64,000 nt of DNA from Amblyomma americanum (GCF_052857255.1 NC_135497.1:544026358-544090357), one strand, 5' to 3'. Shown: positions 31,425 to 41,344, counted from the first letter of the stretch. Notes: generated from the letters alone by a model not told the origin. Numbers and translations: made by a program.

Positions 31425-33833
31425 TTGCTACAGTTCATTTCTAGTACATTGAGCTCTTTTCTATGTCCTAATCCCGCTCCTTTTGACAACCAGGCAGCCC
31501 TGGCTTCCCTAATTGCAGTTTGTGCCTTCAAAGCAAGGGTAGCTTCGTGGCATGCCAGACGTGCTCTTTGCCCAGTTGAGGTCCAAGTTATGTGCGGTGG
31601 CCTCCTCCCATCTAAAGGGCACAGCCGCAGGATTTGCCGGATTGCATCTTCAGAGTGGTGGCGTCAACATCGATACTACAAGGATTGCCTTTGGGTGGTG
31701 TGTGGGAAGGACAAAAATCGTGTGCGGCACTTCCATGAGTGGTGCGAACAAGCGAAAAAACACACCGAGTTCCTTTGGTACACCGCCCGCCCGTGGTTTC
31801 CCTCCAGTACAGCGTCTCCGTGCTCCGAAGGAAAGCTCTTGGTCCTGGGTGATCAGCCGGTGCCAGAGAAGTTCCAGAAGATTCTAAAGTTGGGTCCAAA
31901 ATTCGGTGTCCAGCCTTCTTTGGGAAAAGAAGAAAAGTTGGCTCTTGGAAGGTCAATCGCGCGCCAAGCACGGAAAGAGGAGCAGCCTAGGTGCGTTGTG
32001 GAATGTGTTGAGGCCCTCAAGAAGAGTGGCGGAGGGCCGGCCAAAAGGTGGGACTTTGCGCACTTGACCGATTTCTTGACGTCCGAAAAACTTCGCGTGG
32101 TTGTCTCGGATAAAGAAGGTTATTTCGTTACGCTGCCAGAGAAACTTTTCCGTGAGAAGGCTAGGAATTCAGTTGCCAAAAACTTTAAGCCTGTGCGTTC
32201 CAGTGCCCTTAAACAAAAAAGCGAGGCGTTAAGGCTGGTAGGTAATATGAATTTAGTTGGCCTGCAAGCATCCATTAAGAAGGCGAAAGGCAACTTTTTA
32301 GAAGTGTTTTTTGCTGCCAAAACTCATAAAACTGACATCCCCTTCCGTTGCATTGTTACTGAACGGGGAACTTGGCAACATGCCGTTTCAAGTTTTTTGC
32401 AAAGTAAATTGTGTTCACTGACAGTAGAAGATCCGTTTCTTGTATCTAATTCCGAGGCGGTTGTGCAATATCTGAAACTAAATAATCCTGGTGGGTGTGA
32501 TATGTTTAGTATTGATGTGCAGGATTTATTCTATTCATTGCCACATGACAGGCTCCTCCAGTGTGTTAAGAAATGTATAGTAGAGGATAATGATGAAGAA
32601 GCATTCATTTCAAAGTGTGGCGTTTCTGTGGGCTCGTTTTTGGAGCTTGTGTCATTTTATCTCAAATCCACATTTGTTGATTGGGAAGGCAGGCTATATG
32701 TTCAAAAAACAGGAGTGTGCATTGGCTCAAAAGTGGCTCCGGTACTTAGTAATATCTTTCTTGCCTATGCAGATAGGAGCATTAAAGTTAACTTAGACAA
32801 CCGTGTAAAACAAATCTTCCGGTATGTAGACGATTATCTTGTTTTTGTTGAATCCCATGACTTCAAGGCACATGTGGATGACATTTTAAAGACTTTTGAA
32901 AACTGCGGGTTTGGTCTGAAGTTTACCTTTGAATTACCGGAAGATAATCAGCTGCAATTCTTGGATATTAGATTGGAGAAAAAGGTGAATCATGTTTGTT
33001 GGTCCTTCCTACAGCGGTCGGAAAAGCCCTTGCTAAATTATCAGTCTGGGCACTCGAAAATAGTTAAATGTGGCATAGCAGTGTCTTGTTTAGGATCTGC
33101 ACTTACTAAGTCATGTATTCATACTTTAGGCAGCAGTTTCGATAAGCAAGTTCAAAGGCTAAGGTCAGCGGGCTTCCCCAAAGATGTGATAGCGCTTGCT
33201 AGCAACAAGATCCTGAAGAAGATGAAGTCGTTCGGTAGACATGAAGCACAGGAAAATTCCGGCAATGACAGAACGAAGTATGCGGTAATACCCTACATTC
33301 ATCAGTTATCCCATAGGCTTAAGCAGGTTGGCACTAGATATGGGGTAAAAGTGCTCTTTTCGGTCCCTAATAAACTAGGCAAGGTTTGTGCTATTGTTGA
33401 CAAAAGAGCCCGGGAACAGAAGCAAATAAGAGGCAAAAGAAAAAATGCATGCCAGGTGGATCATGAGTCAACCTTTGTGCCATGTGCAGAGGGAGTGGTT
33501 TATGACATACCTTTTAAATGCGGCAAGAGTTACATTGGGCAAACCGGTAAATGCATAAATACACGCTTACGTCAGCATAGAACCTCTTTGAATGGTGCTC
33601 CTTCATCAAATCTGTCCCTTCATTACAGAGATTGTCTTCTAAACAAACCCGGTGTGTCTAACAAAAAAGCATGCTTTCCTCTGCTTAACAGGGCTAAGAT
33701 TAAATTCAGACATCCAGATCAGTTAACTAGGGAGTTGTGTGAAGCCTATCACATTCACAAGAACATCGACACGTGCGTTAGCACACCATCTGTGAACTTA
33801 CATGAGTGTGAAATTTTGTATCTAGATTTTTAA
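31425..33833 (+). CDS. Penelope-like reverse transcriptase with GIY-YIG endonuclease
   Basis: An uninterrupted frame of 802 codons; the first ATG is at 31590 (747 residues), while the frame is open upstream to the tail-like repeat at 31407. Domains in order: N-terminal region with the DKEG motif (about 32109), matching the conserved DKG region of PLEs; reverse transcriptase with RCIVTERGTWQHAVS (about 32349), the A motif SIDVQDLFYSLP (32508), GSKVAPVLSNIFLAY (about 32727), the catalytic YVDD (32823-32834) and FLDIRLEK (about 32958); then a GIY-YIG endonuclease with VYD (33498-33506), SYIGQTGK (33526 on), a LRQHR helix and a downstream ELCEAYHI glutamate. PLE enzymes reverse transcribe element RNA at a nick made by the GIY-YIG domain. 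Length fits the usual 750-850 residues. It looks capable of function; 5' control sequence is unclear. Confidence 0.92.
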   Translation: MLQFISSTLSSFLCPNPAPFDNQAALASLIAVCAFKARVASWHARRALCPVEVQVMCGGLLPSKGHSRRICRIASSEWWRQHRYYKDCLWVVCGKDKNRVRHFHEWCEQAKKHTEFLWYTARPWFPSSTASPCSEGKLLVLGDQPVPEKFQKILKLGPKFGVQPSLGKEEKLALGRSIARQARKEEQPRCVVECVEALKKSGGGPAKRWDFAHLTDFLTSEKLRVVVSDKEGYFVTLPEKLFREKARNSVAKNFKPVRSSALKQKSEALRLVGNMNLVGLQASIKKAKGNFLEVFFAAKTHKTDIPFRCIVTERGTWQHAVSSFLQSKLCSLTVEDPFLVSNSEAVVQYLKLNNPGGCDMFSIDVQDLFYSLPHDRLLQCVKKCIVEDNDEEAFISKCGVSVGSFLELVSFYLKSTFVDWEGRLYVQKTGVCIGSKVAPVLSNIFLAYADRSIKVNLDNRVKQIFRYVDDYLVFVESHDFKAHVDDILKTFENCGFGLKFTFELPEDNQLQFLDIRLEKKVNHVCWSFLQRSEKPLLNYQSGHSKIVKCGIAVSCLGSALTKSCIHTLGSSFDKQVQRLRSAGFPKDVIALASNKILKKMKSFGRHEAQENSGNDRTKYAVIPYIHQLSHRLKQVGTRYGVKVLFSVPNKLGKVCAIVDKRAREQKQIRGKRKNACQVDHESTFVPCAEGVVYDIPFKCGKSYIGQTGKCINTRLRQHRTSLNGAPSSNLSLHYRDCLLNKPGVSNKKACFPLLNRAKIKFRHPDQLTRELCEAYHIHKNIDTCVSTPSVNLHECEILYLDF

Positions 33834-33912
33834 CTCTCTTTTGCGTGTCTGGTGGGGGAAGCGCAGGCGCTTTGGGTTGTCAGTTGTGTGCATATAATCT
33901 GTGTTTTTTTCA

Positions 33913-33918
33913 AATAAA
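33913..33918 (+). terminator. Polyadenylation signal of the Penelope element
   Basis: AATAAA lies 79 bp after the stop codon and is mirrored in the left arm. It is the only such hexamer between the stop codon and the tail. Confidence 0.45.
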
Positions 33919-34044
33919 CTTTCAGTTGTTAGTAGCGCTTGTCCTTGTCTTCCTTCTCTGTTCTTGTTCCTAGTCGCAGCGCTGGTGAAATTGTGAATAT
34001 GTACCAACTAGCTCAAACCACCATTTTGCTACCTCCTTGCTCCT

Positions 34045-34384
34045 GGTGCTGGTTCGTTCCCCCTCTCGAGCCCGCAGAAAAATTTTTCAAGGGGTGAAGA
34101 AAGGGGGTTTGGGAGGCACTGAAATGCCAGCTTCAACCGCGAAGACAATTGGGGGAACCTAGAAGAGCTCCTCCAAGCTACGAAAAAAAAGTCACCGAGA
34201 GCTCCGTGGCCCTCCCATTGTTTTAAAACGGACCCTGCTTCCGACGCGCGCGCAAGCGGCCGAGCGCAGGCTTAGGCAGGCTCCAGCCTAGTCTAGGGGG
34301 TGTTGCTCCAGCGCTACGCCCATGCGCGTAGGCGCTTCACCCGTATGCCTAGGATGTCTTCATCGAGGGTAAAAGCATGCACGA
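34045..34384. other. GC-rich stretch, unassigned
   Basis: Pre-insertion flank of the PLE. It contains a purine-rich block, CCCTCCCATTGTTTTAAAACGG and GACGCGCGCGCAAGCGG. No coding frame. I suspect another dispersed repeat but see no second copy in the window. Confidence 0.35.
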
Positions 34385-34740
34385 AAAAAAGTTGGCAGTG
34401 GCTTCGCTCAGCTATAACAGGTTATAGGTAGCCACAGCTGCACTTCCCTCCTGGTTACGCATGCTGTCGAGTTCGTTGTTGTGACTAAAATGTTAATCAT
34501 TGAAGAAGTATTCAGTGAAACACACTGTTTATTTATTCAATTGTTTTGAAAGAGATAAGCAGCGCCCGATGATCGCTAAAGTAACACGCAACTGTCTCAA
34601 TGCTGCCTACACAGTATTGATACCCCGTGGAGACCGACACCCGAACCGCGGCCGTAAGGCAAGTAAAATGAAATGGAAATTAGTTCTATACTCCGTTTCA
34701 TACATAGCTGTCTACACAGCCAAAGGTACGGAAGTATAAG
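34385..34740 (+). repeat. Dispersed repeat family with relatives at 39.5 and 40.0 kb
   Basis: Contains GGCAGTGGCTTCGCTCAGCT, then CCGTGGAGACCGACACCCGA and TATACTCCGTTTCATACATA. The middle block is repeated in the same orientation at 39.98 kb, and the last block is inverted at 39.52-39.57 kb. The opening block also resembles 55.85 kb inside the Tigger element. No coding frame. Confidence 0.6.
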
Positions 34741-34785
34741 TTTATAGTCCGTCAAAAAAAAACTAACAAAATGTGTCACTCCGCC

Positions 34786-34870
34786 TCGCGTCGTGGCTGA
34801 GTGGTACGAAGCGCGGGCATGTTTGTTCATTTTGTGAGGGGGCCCAGGTTCGATCCTCAGCGTAGGTTTG
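34786..34870 (+). repeat. tRNA-like sequence, probably a SINE head
   Basis: A box GTGGCTGAGTGGTACG at about 34793 and B box GGTTCGATCC at about 34850, spaced as in tRNA-Ser/Leu-type heads, followed by a T-rich tract at 34874. Arms do not pair well enough for a functional tRNA, so I read it as a tRNA-derived SINE or relic. Confidence 0.5.
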
Positions 34871-34874
34871 TTCT

Positions 34875-37070
34875 TTTTTTTATCTTTTTTCAGCGAATCT
34901 CTAGATAGAAAGTCTAAATGCGAGCCATATATAAGTGGCCTTTTTTGTTATCAAAATGAAATGACTTCTTTAATAAGAAGCGTGCTGTTAACTTTTTCCG
35001 CAGGGAAACGAAAGTGAAGTGAGAGTTGGCAACGGACGTGCTGAGAGGCGCTGTTTTTCGGTGTTCACGGATTTTTTCGCATGCTGCACACAATGAATCA
35101 TTAATTGTGGGGTGATAGAATTCAGTGTGGCTTCAATTATTCGAGGCAGCGTCGTCTGGAGGCTACGCGGTATAGATTGGCGATGTTGTTTTGGATTTAT
35201 AATTCATGGGGTCCAACGTCCCAAAGCTCGCTGTTCGTCCTCCTCACAAACCACGGTAGCTCGCCGCCTTCTCGCGGTAACAATATCAACGGCGAAAATT
35301 CGGGTTTCTACACAAAGGATGTGTAAGTACAGAGTGAATGAACGTGGTGGCTGGTATAATTAACATCATCTCGCATGTTTTTAATATTTGTACATATCCG
35401 TAATGATAGAAATCATGTTTGTTACTGGAGATAACCGTTTGTGCTCGGTCGTGAGTTACTGTAGTTTTTTGACTGCTGCCCAAACATACCAGGGTTTGAA
35501 AACTGGTGTTGCAGATTATAGAATGTTATATGTCGATATTTGCTGTGCATGCCGTGTGAATGGCCGACCATGTTTGTACGGCCTGTATTGTAAAGAGAAC
35601 AGTGCGCCAAAATTTTCTTGTCCAAGACTTTTTTGATCATTTACATGCTTGAGGAAATCAATTTTTAAACCCCCCCCCCCAAAAAAAAAAGGCTAGATGT
35701 CAGGTGAACCATTGAAGCGTATGTCCCCAAATGCCACAAGTCCACAAATACCAATTGTTCATTTTTTTATTAAACGGCACCCTCTCAGTATCTTGTGTGC
35801 CATTTGCTCTCGCAGTTTTGTAGTAGGCCAAAATTTCAGAGCTGGAGCATGGGATAAATACTATATAACTTCAGCAGGGAACAAGCATGAAAACTGCCAA
35901 ACTTTGGCATACACAGTCGAAGACCAGCAGAGCAATGTCGCCAACAACTTGGGACAAACAGCATATATAGGAGCACAAATTATAGTGAGCTATACAATAT
36001 GATAAGGCTAATCATACAGGCAGCACTAAATAAATCTTTTGTGAAGAATTTTCTGTGACGCCAGTTCCAGAGAATGAAGTCATATGGGTCACGTGGTCTT
36101 AGAGAGAGGAGGCCACAAGGCACTTAAAAACCTCGGAATATTTATACATAATAGATAAATCAGAATGCGAGTTGAGACAGCAATGAAACAACGCACAAAG
36201 CACGATATGCACAAGGCAGAAAATGATCATAATTATGAAGACTTTGAACACATGACTAGGAACGATGGCAGTTGCTGATGCTACATACAACATATATGGC
36301 ATCTTACTATCACAAGTGGCTCAGCGGCTACGGTGCTAGTGTCTCCATAGTCTCTGTTGCTTTATGACATTCGAGCTCCATAATACGATCAAACTATCAC
36401 AATGTCACAAATAAAATAAAAAGCAACTGCAGCACAATAAAGCAGGAACAAGTGAGTAACAAGTAAGAAAAATTTCAAACACGATGATAACTGGCACGCA
36501 ATTTTCTTGCTCACGTTTCATACGTCTGGAGCCGTGCTATTGCAGTAAAACCTAGTCCCGGTATTCACACAGTAGAGGAGACACCCAAATGAAAACAACG
36601 CATAACACGGCATAAAACACACCAGACATGAGTAATATTATATAAAAAATGACCAACAAAGCAATGTTGCACAGTGAGAACCTCATAAAGTAGAGAGGAA
36701 GAAAGGACAAACAGTCATCTGGACGTTAAATATTTCCGTAGTTCTTTGACACGGGCACTTTTGCTTAATGCAAAGCAGTGACATTGAACACATGCATGGT
36801 AGAAAGATAGGAAGAAGATGGCTGCACAGTATGAGAGAGCACTGAACAAAGGTTGAGCGGCAGCCTCAGTTCGCAAGCCGAGCCAACGTTTCGACGAGAA
36901 AACCTGTCTTCGTGTTTCAGCTGACACCTGAAAATTCGGGCAGAAACTATTTCACAATGACTTTCGATGATAGTGTGACCAGCATCCAAGCGTTATCTAG
37001 ATGCCGTAGCAACACCCGGATAGAGAAATCCTCAAAGGAGGCAAGTAATGTTGTTCACAATAAATGGAAA
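34875..37070. other. Stretch with minor repeat fragments only
   Basis: GGGGTCCAACGTCCCAAAGC at 35210 looks like the minus-strand 3' end of a SINE, and TGGCTCAGCGGCTACGG at about 36317 like a SINE A box. CAAGCCGAGCCAACGTTTCGA at 36875 is a sequence type I associate with PLE ends. A C10 A10 homopolymer junction lies near 35670. No gene supported. Confidence 0.35.
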
Positions 37071-37074
37071 ACGC

Positions 37075-37312
37075 GCTGCAGTGGCGCACTGGTTATGGCG
37101 CTCGACTGCTGTACCCAAGGATGCGAGATCGTATCCCGGCCGCAGCGGCCGCATTTCGATAGAGGCGAAAAGCAAGGCGCCCGTGTGCTGTGCGATGTCA
37201 GTGCACGTTAAAGAACCCCAGGTGGTCGAAATTTCCGGAGGCCTCCACTACGCCGTTTTTCATAGCCTGAGTCGCTTTGGGACGTTAAACCCCATAAACC
37301 AACCAACAAACA
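37075..37312 (+). repeat. Ruka-like tRNA-derived SINE
   Basis: Head GCAGTGGCGCACTGGTTATGG, degenerate B box near 37130, body GCGATGTCAGTGCACGTTAA at about 37192, CCAGGTGGTCGAAATTTCC, GTCGCTTTGGGACGTTAAAC and an AACCAACCAACAAACA tail. It lies just downstream of the transposase stop codon (37345) and probably cut off that element's 3' end. Confidence 0.8.
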
Positions 37313-37344
37313 TTAAATGCAAAAACTCTGCAAAGAAAACAGTA

Positions 37345-39275
37345 TTATTCCAGCTCCTCAATGCCACTCAATTCAGAGCTGGACTCTTCAGACGAGCTGC
37401 TTGAACTGCCAATGGCGAAAACTACTGGGTCAACTTCATCATCGAAAATTATATCCCTTTCCCAGGCTTCATCCTCAATGCGCTCAGCATGTGCACAAAA
37501 TTTTTGCCAGTCTTCCTTTGACACATGTGCCAAAGCCTGAGGCAGAAGCTCCTCAACTTCAGCCAATGTGAAAGCTTTGTTTCTTTTTGCTACGAATCCT
37601 TTCACCATGCTCCACACCTGCTCAATCGGATTAAACTCGCAATGGTACGGAGGCAGACGCAACACTTCGTGGCCATGTTTTGCGGAAAGTGTGTCGATCA
37701 CATACACAGTGTGTCCGCTCGTCGTTCTTTTGCACAAATCGAGCAACTCAGCTCGTACCATGTCTGTTGACCAGGATATACCCTTCCTTGTGAGCCATGC
37801 CTGGATTTCAATCTTCCGAGTTGATGTCGTTGGTGGCTTTTCGAGCGCAACACTATGGTAAGGGGCATTATCCATAACAATAATGCTGCTGTTAGGAATG
37901 TTTGGCAGCAGTTTGCTTGAAAACCACTCCTCGAAGTACTTGCCGTTCATCTCGGAGTGGTAATCAGCTGAAGCGCCCTTCTTGGCTCTGAAGAAGTCGG
38001 CAGCACCGCTCACAAAGCCTGTGAGGCTACTGCCTGCATGAACGAGGATCAGGCGGCCTCCTTTCCCCGATGGCGCTGGCAGACCTGTAGTCAGGCCCCT
38101 AAGAAAGGCATCTTGCGATGACTTGACAGTGCTGTCCTTCCACACATGTTGCCTGGTGTGGCCAGCATTGACCCAAGTCTCATCGAGGTATACGATGCAC
38201 CTGCACGGAGAGGCAGATAAAAATACCGATTGAGTTTTTATGGTGCACCTGCACGGGGCGGGGGGGGGGGGGCAGAAGAAATATCGCTCGAGTTTTTGTT
38301 GTTATCAATGTATTCATCATAGAAATATAAAATATCGCGTATGCAATTATTACAAACTTTTGAATGGCTATTAGAATATTCTTCAATTCGTCATTCGAAC
38401 TGAATAGTGCCTATTGAAAACACAAATTATATATGTAATGCTTTCGAATAATCGGCACCAAGGTGCACGGACCCGGAGAATAGAACAAAGAGCGAGAAAC
38501 TAATTCTTCTTTGCAACATCCGCGATTCAGTGTCATCGCTATTTCATTCGTCTTTTATTTTATTTTAAAAATAGTATTAATGATTTCACAAAATGAGTGC
38601 ATGACGTACACAGCTAGGTGCGATGAAGGTAGGCAAATAATGTAAAAGTCGCTCTCTGAACGATCATTAAAAACGAAGCGCTTACCTCCCTTGGCTCCGG
38701 AATGCTTTGATAGCTCTGAGATACCGGCGCCGCCAGGCTACTATGTCGGATCGCTCGATGAGTGCGAGAGTTCGTTTCCTTTTTTCGAACTTGAAGCCCA
38801 TCTCTTTCAGCAACCTCCACAAGGTGGCTTTGCTCATATCCGGCAAATCGTCATCTCCGTTTACTTCATGCAGGATACTGTCCAAAGTCGGTATTTGTCT
38901 TTCGGCATACATACGATGCAACTTGAGCCGGATGGCGTTGACCGTAAAGCTGTCGTACTTCACACTGCGGGAGCTTGATATTGCCATCCTTTTCGGTCTT
39001 TTTTCCGGTGATTTTACTCCGCCAGAAAGACCTTCTTTCTTAAACCTCACAACTGTCCGAGGGCTCACTCCGGTCATCTCGCCCACAATTGCGAGAACGT
39101 CACGCACAGTCTTCTCGGGGCGGAGCTTCCTTATGCTTGCGTAGACATTAACTATCACCGCCTTGCAGTCTTTAGAAAACTTTGGAGACTTCACCTTGGA
39201 AAAGAAGCGAACAGGAGATGTTTTCGAAGTCGAAGCGGGGGAAGAAAACAAGCGAGCAGGTGACAGCGACGCCAT
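37345..39275 (-). CDS. DD82E transposase (Tc1/mariner-related, Sailor-like), two exons
   Basis: Exon 1 is 39275-38686 and exon 2 is 38200-37345. A GT-AG intron (38685-38201) with donor GAG/GTAAGC and acceptor GTGCAG/G joins them in frame, giving 481 residues. N-terminal helix-turn-helix regions lie at about 50-82 (ending SPRTVVRFKKEG) and 142-168 (MSKATLWRLLKEMGFKF). The DDE domain has D203 (VYLDETW), D307 (VMDNAPYH) and E390 (FNPIEQVW). I count 82 residues between D307 and E390, far more than the 34-41 of classical Tc1/mariner; DD82E is, as I recall, the signature of the Sailor group. No stop or frameshift. The acidic, serine-rich C-terminus is unusual. It would cut and paste DNA; terminal inverted repeats were not found, so a captured host gene is an alternative. 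Confidence 0.8.
38201..38685 (-). other. Intron of the DD82E transposase gene
   Basis: Minus-strand GTAAGCG donor and a pyrimidine-rich acceptor ending GTGCAG. The acceptor region is tandemly duplicated: GCACCTGCACGG occurs at about 38197 and again at about 38245, with similar sequence after each. The intron contains a G13-like tract near 38262 and TTCGAAT-rich sequence at 38380-38460 resembling patches near 61.4 and 62.75 kb. Confidence 0.7.
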
Positions 39276-39479
39276 TTTCACAAACAGACCTGCCGGCTCA
39301 GCTGCGAAAACCTGATACAGCCGGCGCCTGAGAAAACAAAAAATCTGCGTCACTCGGTCTGGAAAACATAAAAGAAAAATCAGTCTATTTGCAAAATAAA
39401 ACACTTCCATCGGTATACTATAATATCAACTACTGTTCACTTTGCTTGTCAATTCATTTCTATTTTTATTTTTGACGCA

Positions 39480-39600
39480 CTATATTATGATGCGGACGAG
39501 GATCGCAAACAGACACCGTAGCCTTGGCTGCGTAGACAGCTAAGTATGAAACGGAGTATAAGGAAAGGAAATTACACATTTCTCGCAGAGGCCACGGTGG
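39480..39600 (-). repeat. Inverted relative of the 34.4-kb dispersed repeat
   Basis: On the minus strand it reads TATACTCCGTTTCATACTTA, then GCTGTCTACGCAGCC and GGCTACGGTGTC, matching 34688-34731 in inverted orientation. It continues into CGTCCGCATCATAATATAG, which the 34.4-kb copy does not have. Confidence 0.6.
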
Positions 39601-39630
39601 CATCCCATGCGTAGTTCATGAAAATGGGTT

Positions 39631-39918
39631 CAGCCGCGGTGGCTGAGTGGCTAGAGCTCTCGGCTTCTCATCGGGAGTTCCTGGGTTCGAACCCGACCGC
39701 GGTGGCCGCGTTAAAGGCGCCCGTGTGCTGTTCGACATCAGTGCACGTTAAAGATCCCTAGGTGTCTAATTTATTCCGGAGACCTCCACTTCGGCTCTTC
39801 TTTTTTCCTGTCTTCTTTCACTCCCTACTTTATCCCTTCTCTTAGGGCGCGGTTCACGTGTCCGCCGATATGGGAGACGGATACGGCGATATTTCCTTTC
39901 CCCCAGAGCCAAATTTCC
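39631..39918 (+). repeat. tRNA-derived SINE, long 3' variant
   Basis: Head CAGCCGCGGTGGCTGAGTGG at 39631, B box GGTTCGAACCC at about 39693, body TCAGTGCACGTTAAAGATCC, then a CT-rich tract (39795-39840), TTAGGGCGCGG and GGGAGACGGATACGGCG. Same subfamily as the minus-strand copy at 4.55-4.84 kb. The A and B boxes are well preserved, so this is a comparatively young copy. Confidence 0.8.
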
Positions 39919-39974
39919 ATAAAACGCCGATTAACTTTCATGCGTTAGGTGGAACAGCAGGTGTAATCTATGCG

Positions 39975-40130
39975 ACACCTGCCGTGGAGACCAGCACCCG
40001 AACCACGGCCGTAAGAGAAGCGAAATGGAAATTGGTTTTAAGGAACGGAACTTACTCATCTCTCACCTGCCTCACATATCTCAGTGGACACTCGAACCAC
40101 GCCGTAAGCGAAGGAAAATGAAGTCATGCG
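39975..40130 (+). repeat. Further copy of the 34.4-kb dispersed repeat
   Basis: CTGCCGTGGAGACCAGCACC, CGAACCACGGCCGTAAG and GCGAAATGGAAATTGG parallel 34620-34680 in the same orientation. A CGAACCACGCCGTAAGCGAA block at about 40095 suggests an internal short duplication. Confidence 0.5.
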
Positions 40131-40703
40131 CCGCGCACGTGCTGCTTCTCTCTGGTTTCGCGCATGGCACTATGGGCCTCACAGGCTCACGGCGAAATGC
40201 TCGCTGGGTTGCGTAATCTAGCTCTCGATACAATGAAATTGAAGAAGATGCAATGCAGTATATAAAATACATCATGAAAGGCCTTCAGAAAGTTAACAAC
40301 GGATATCACACTCTCAGGGAGAGCATTCCAGTCGGTAACCGTCCTCAGAAAAATAAATAAATTTAGAAGCGTTAATTTTGTGAAATGCGGAGCTAAACTA
40401 TTATTGTGGTGATGAGGATTTCGAAGCGTTTCTGAAAACTGTACATAGCATTACGCCGATAAAAGAGCTGGTTCACTGATCTTCCGGAAAGACAGGCGAC
40501 AGCAATTGCAGAACTAAGACGGCATCTTGCAACTCTCCAAAAGGTTGTTGATATAAAAATTCTGGACGTTTCCCATTGCGTTCGCCCAAAAAATTCTTCA
40601 GCATTCCATTTCCCTGCTTTCGGCGTCCTTGATTGTTTATTCCTCTTTTTATAAATTTCAATTCGGTTTATAATCACGAGTCTAAAGTTCACTAAGGTGG
40701 CAC

Positions 40704-40751
40704 TTCGGGCTAGTTGGTATGACAGCGAAAAGATACGGCGCTGGAGAGATA
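40704..40751 (-). mobile_element. Probable very short Penelope 3'-end insertion
   Basis: On the minus strand the sequence reads TTTTCGCTGTCATACCAACT followed by AGCCCGAA, matching the tail core CCAACTAGCCC seen at 9.9 kb. TGGCAC occurs on both sides (40698-40703 and 40752-40757), a weak 6-bp target duplication. No inverted arm is evident, so this is a less certain member of the PLE set. Confidence 0.45.
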
Positions 40752-40837
40752 TGGCACACTGTGTATGACTGCATCCTGTTTCTCCCGGGATGTATCTCTT
40801 CTCTACCTGATAACTCGTCAAAAACAAATACGGACAC

Positions 40838-41338
40838 TAGAGTCACTAAATAAAGACTTAGAGTACCGTCACTGCAGCACGGCGGTAAGCAGGGGCGGCC
40901 ATTTTGTTGTTTATCATTGTTGCCAGATTGCCGCTTCGGCGACCTCGCCGCTAACTTTGGCCCGGCCATTTTGTAAACAACGCTGTTAGCCACCCTGCGC
41001 TGCAGCGGGGATCGTAGCCGTACGGCATGGAGCCGCTCAGATGCAAACGGTACAGCTGTTGCCTTCAGTTTATGCTTTCGTCGTGCGGAGCTGAAATGCT
41101 GCGAGGCGCGGAATTCCTGGTCACTGAGCCGGTCACCGGCAGCACTCGCAGCGTCGCAGCACTAGGACTACCACAGTTGCCCGGCTGAAAACGCATAAGC
41201 CACAAAATGGCAGCCCCCATGAACCGTCGCAGTGTAAACAAATATCACGTGATGCAAACTGACCAATGATCGTGGCGGCGGCACAGAACAATAGGAGAAA
41301 AGAGTGCCGGTACTCTAAGTCTTTATTTAGTGACTCTA
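40838..41338. mobile_element. MITE with 29-30 bp inverted repeats and 8-bp target duplication
   Basis: Ends TAGAGTCACTAAATAAAGAC... (40838-40867) and its reverse complement (41309-41338) match without error over at least 29 bp. The duplication ACGGACAC is found at 40830-40837 and 41339-41346. Internal sequence is GC-rich and non-coding. An 8-bp duplication points to hAT, P or Merlin superfamilies; the TAGAGTCAC end fits hAT best, but P-like is possible. Confidence 0.85.
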
Positions 41339-41344
41339 ACGGAC

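Larger units (their letters stand above)
29307..34030 (+). mobile_element. Young Penelope-like element insertion, head-to-head inverted dimer
   Basis: A single insertion bounded by the 12-bp duplication ACCTCCTTGCTC (29295-29306 and 34031-34042). It has an inverted left arm (29307-31408, 2102 bp), a 479-bp unique segment, a right arm (31888-33994, 2107 bp) and a 36-bp tail (33995-34030). The arms differ in length by one 5-bp deletion, and their translations agree throughout by eye. The tail sequence CCAACTAGCTCAAACCACC also occurs at the centre (31403 onward), where the left arm joins the 5' end of the right copy through the shared bases CCAACT. Inverted terminal copies and a short extension are known features of Penelope. 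Confidence 0.9.

Noticed and set aside
34786..34870. A functional tRNA gene
   Set aside because: A and B boxes are present but acceptor and anticodon stems do not pair convincingly; a SINE head is more likely.
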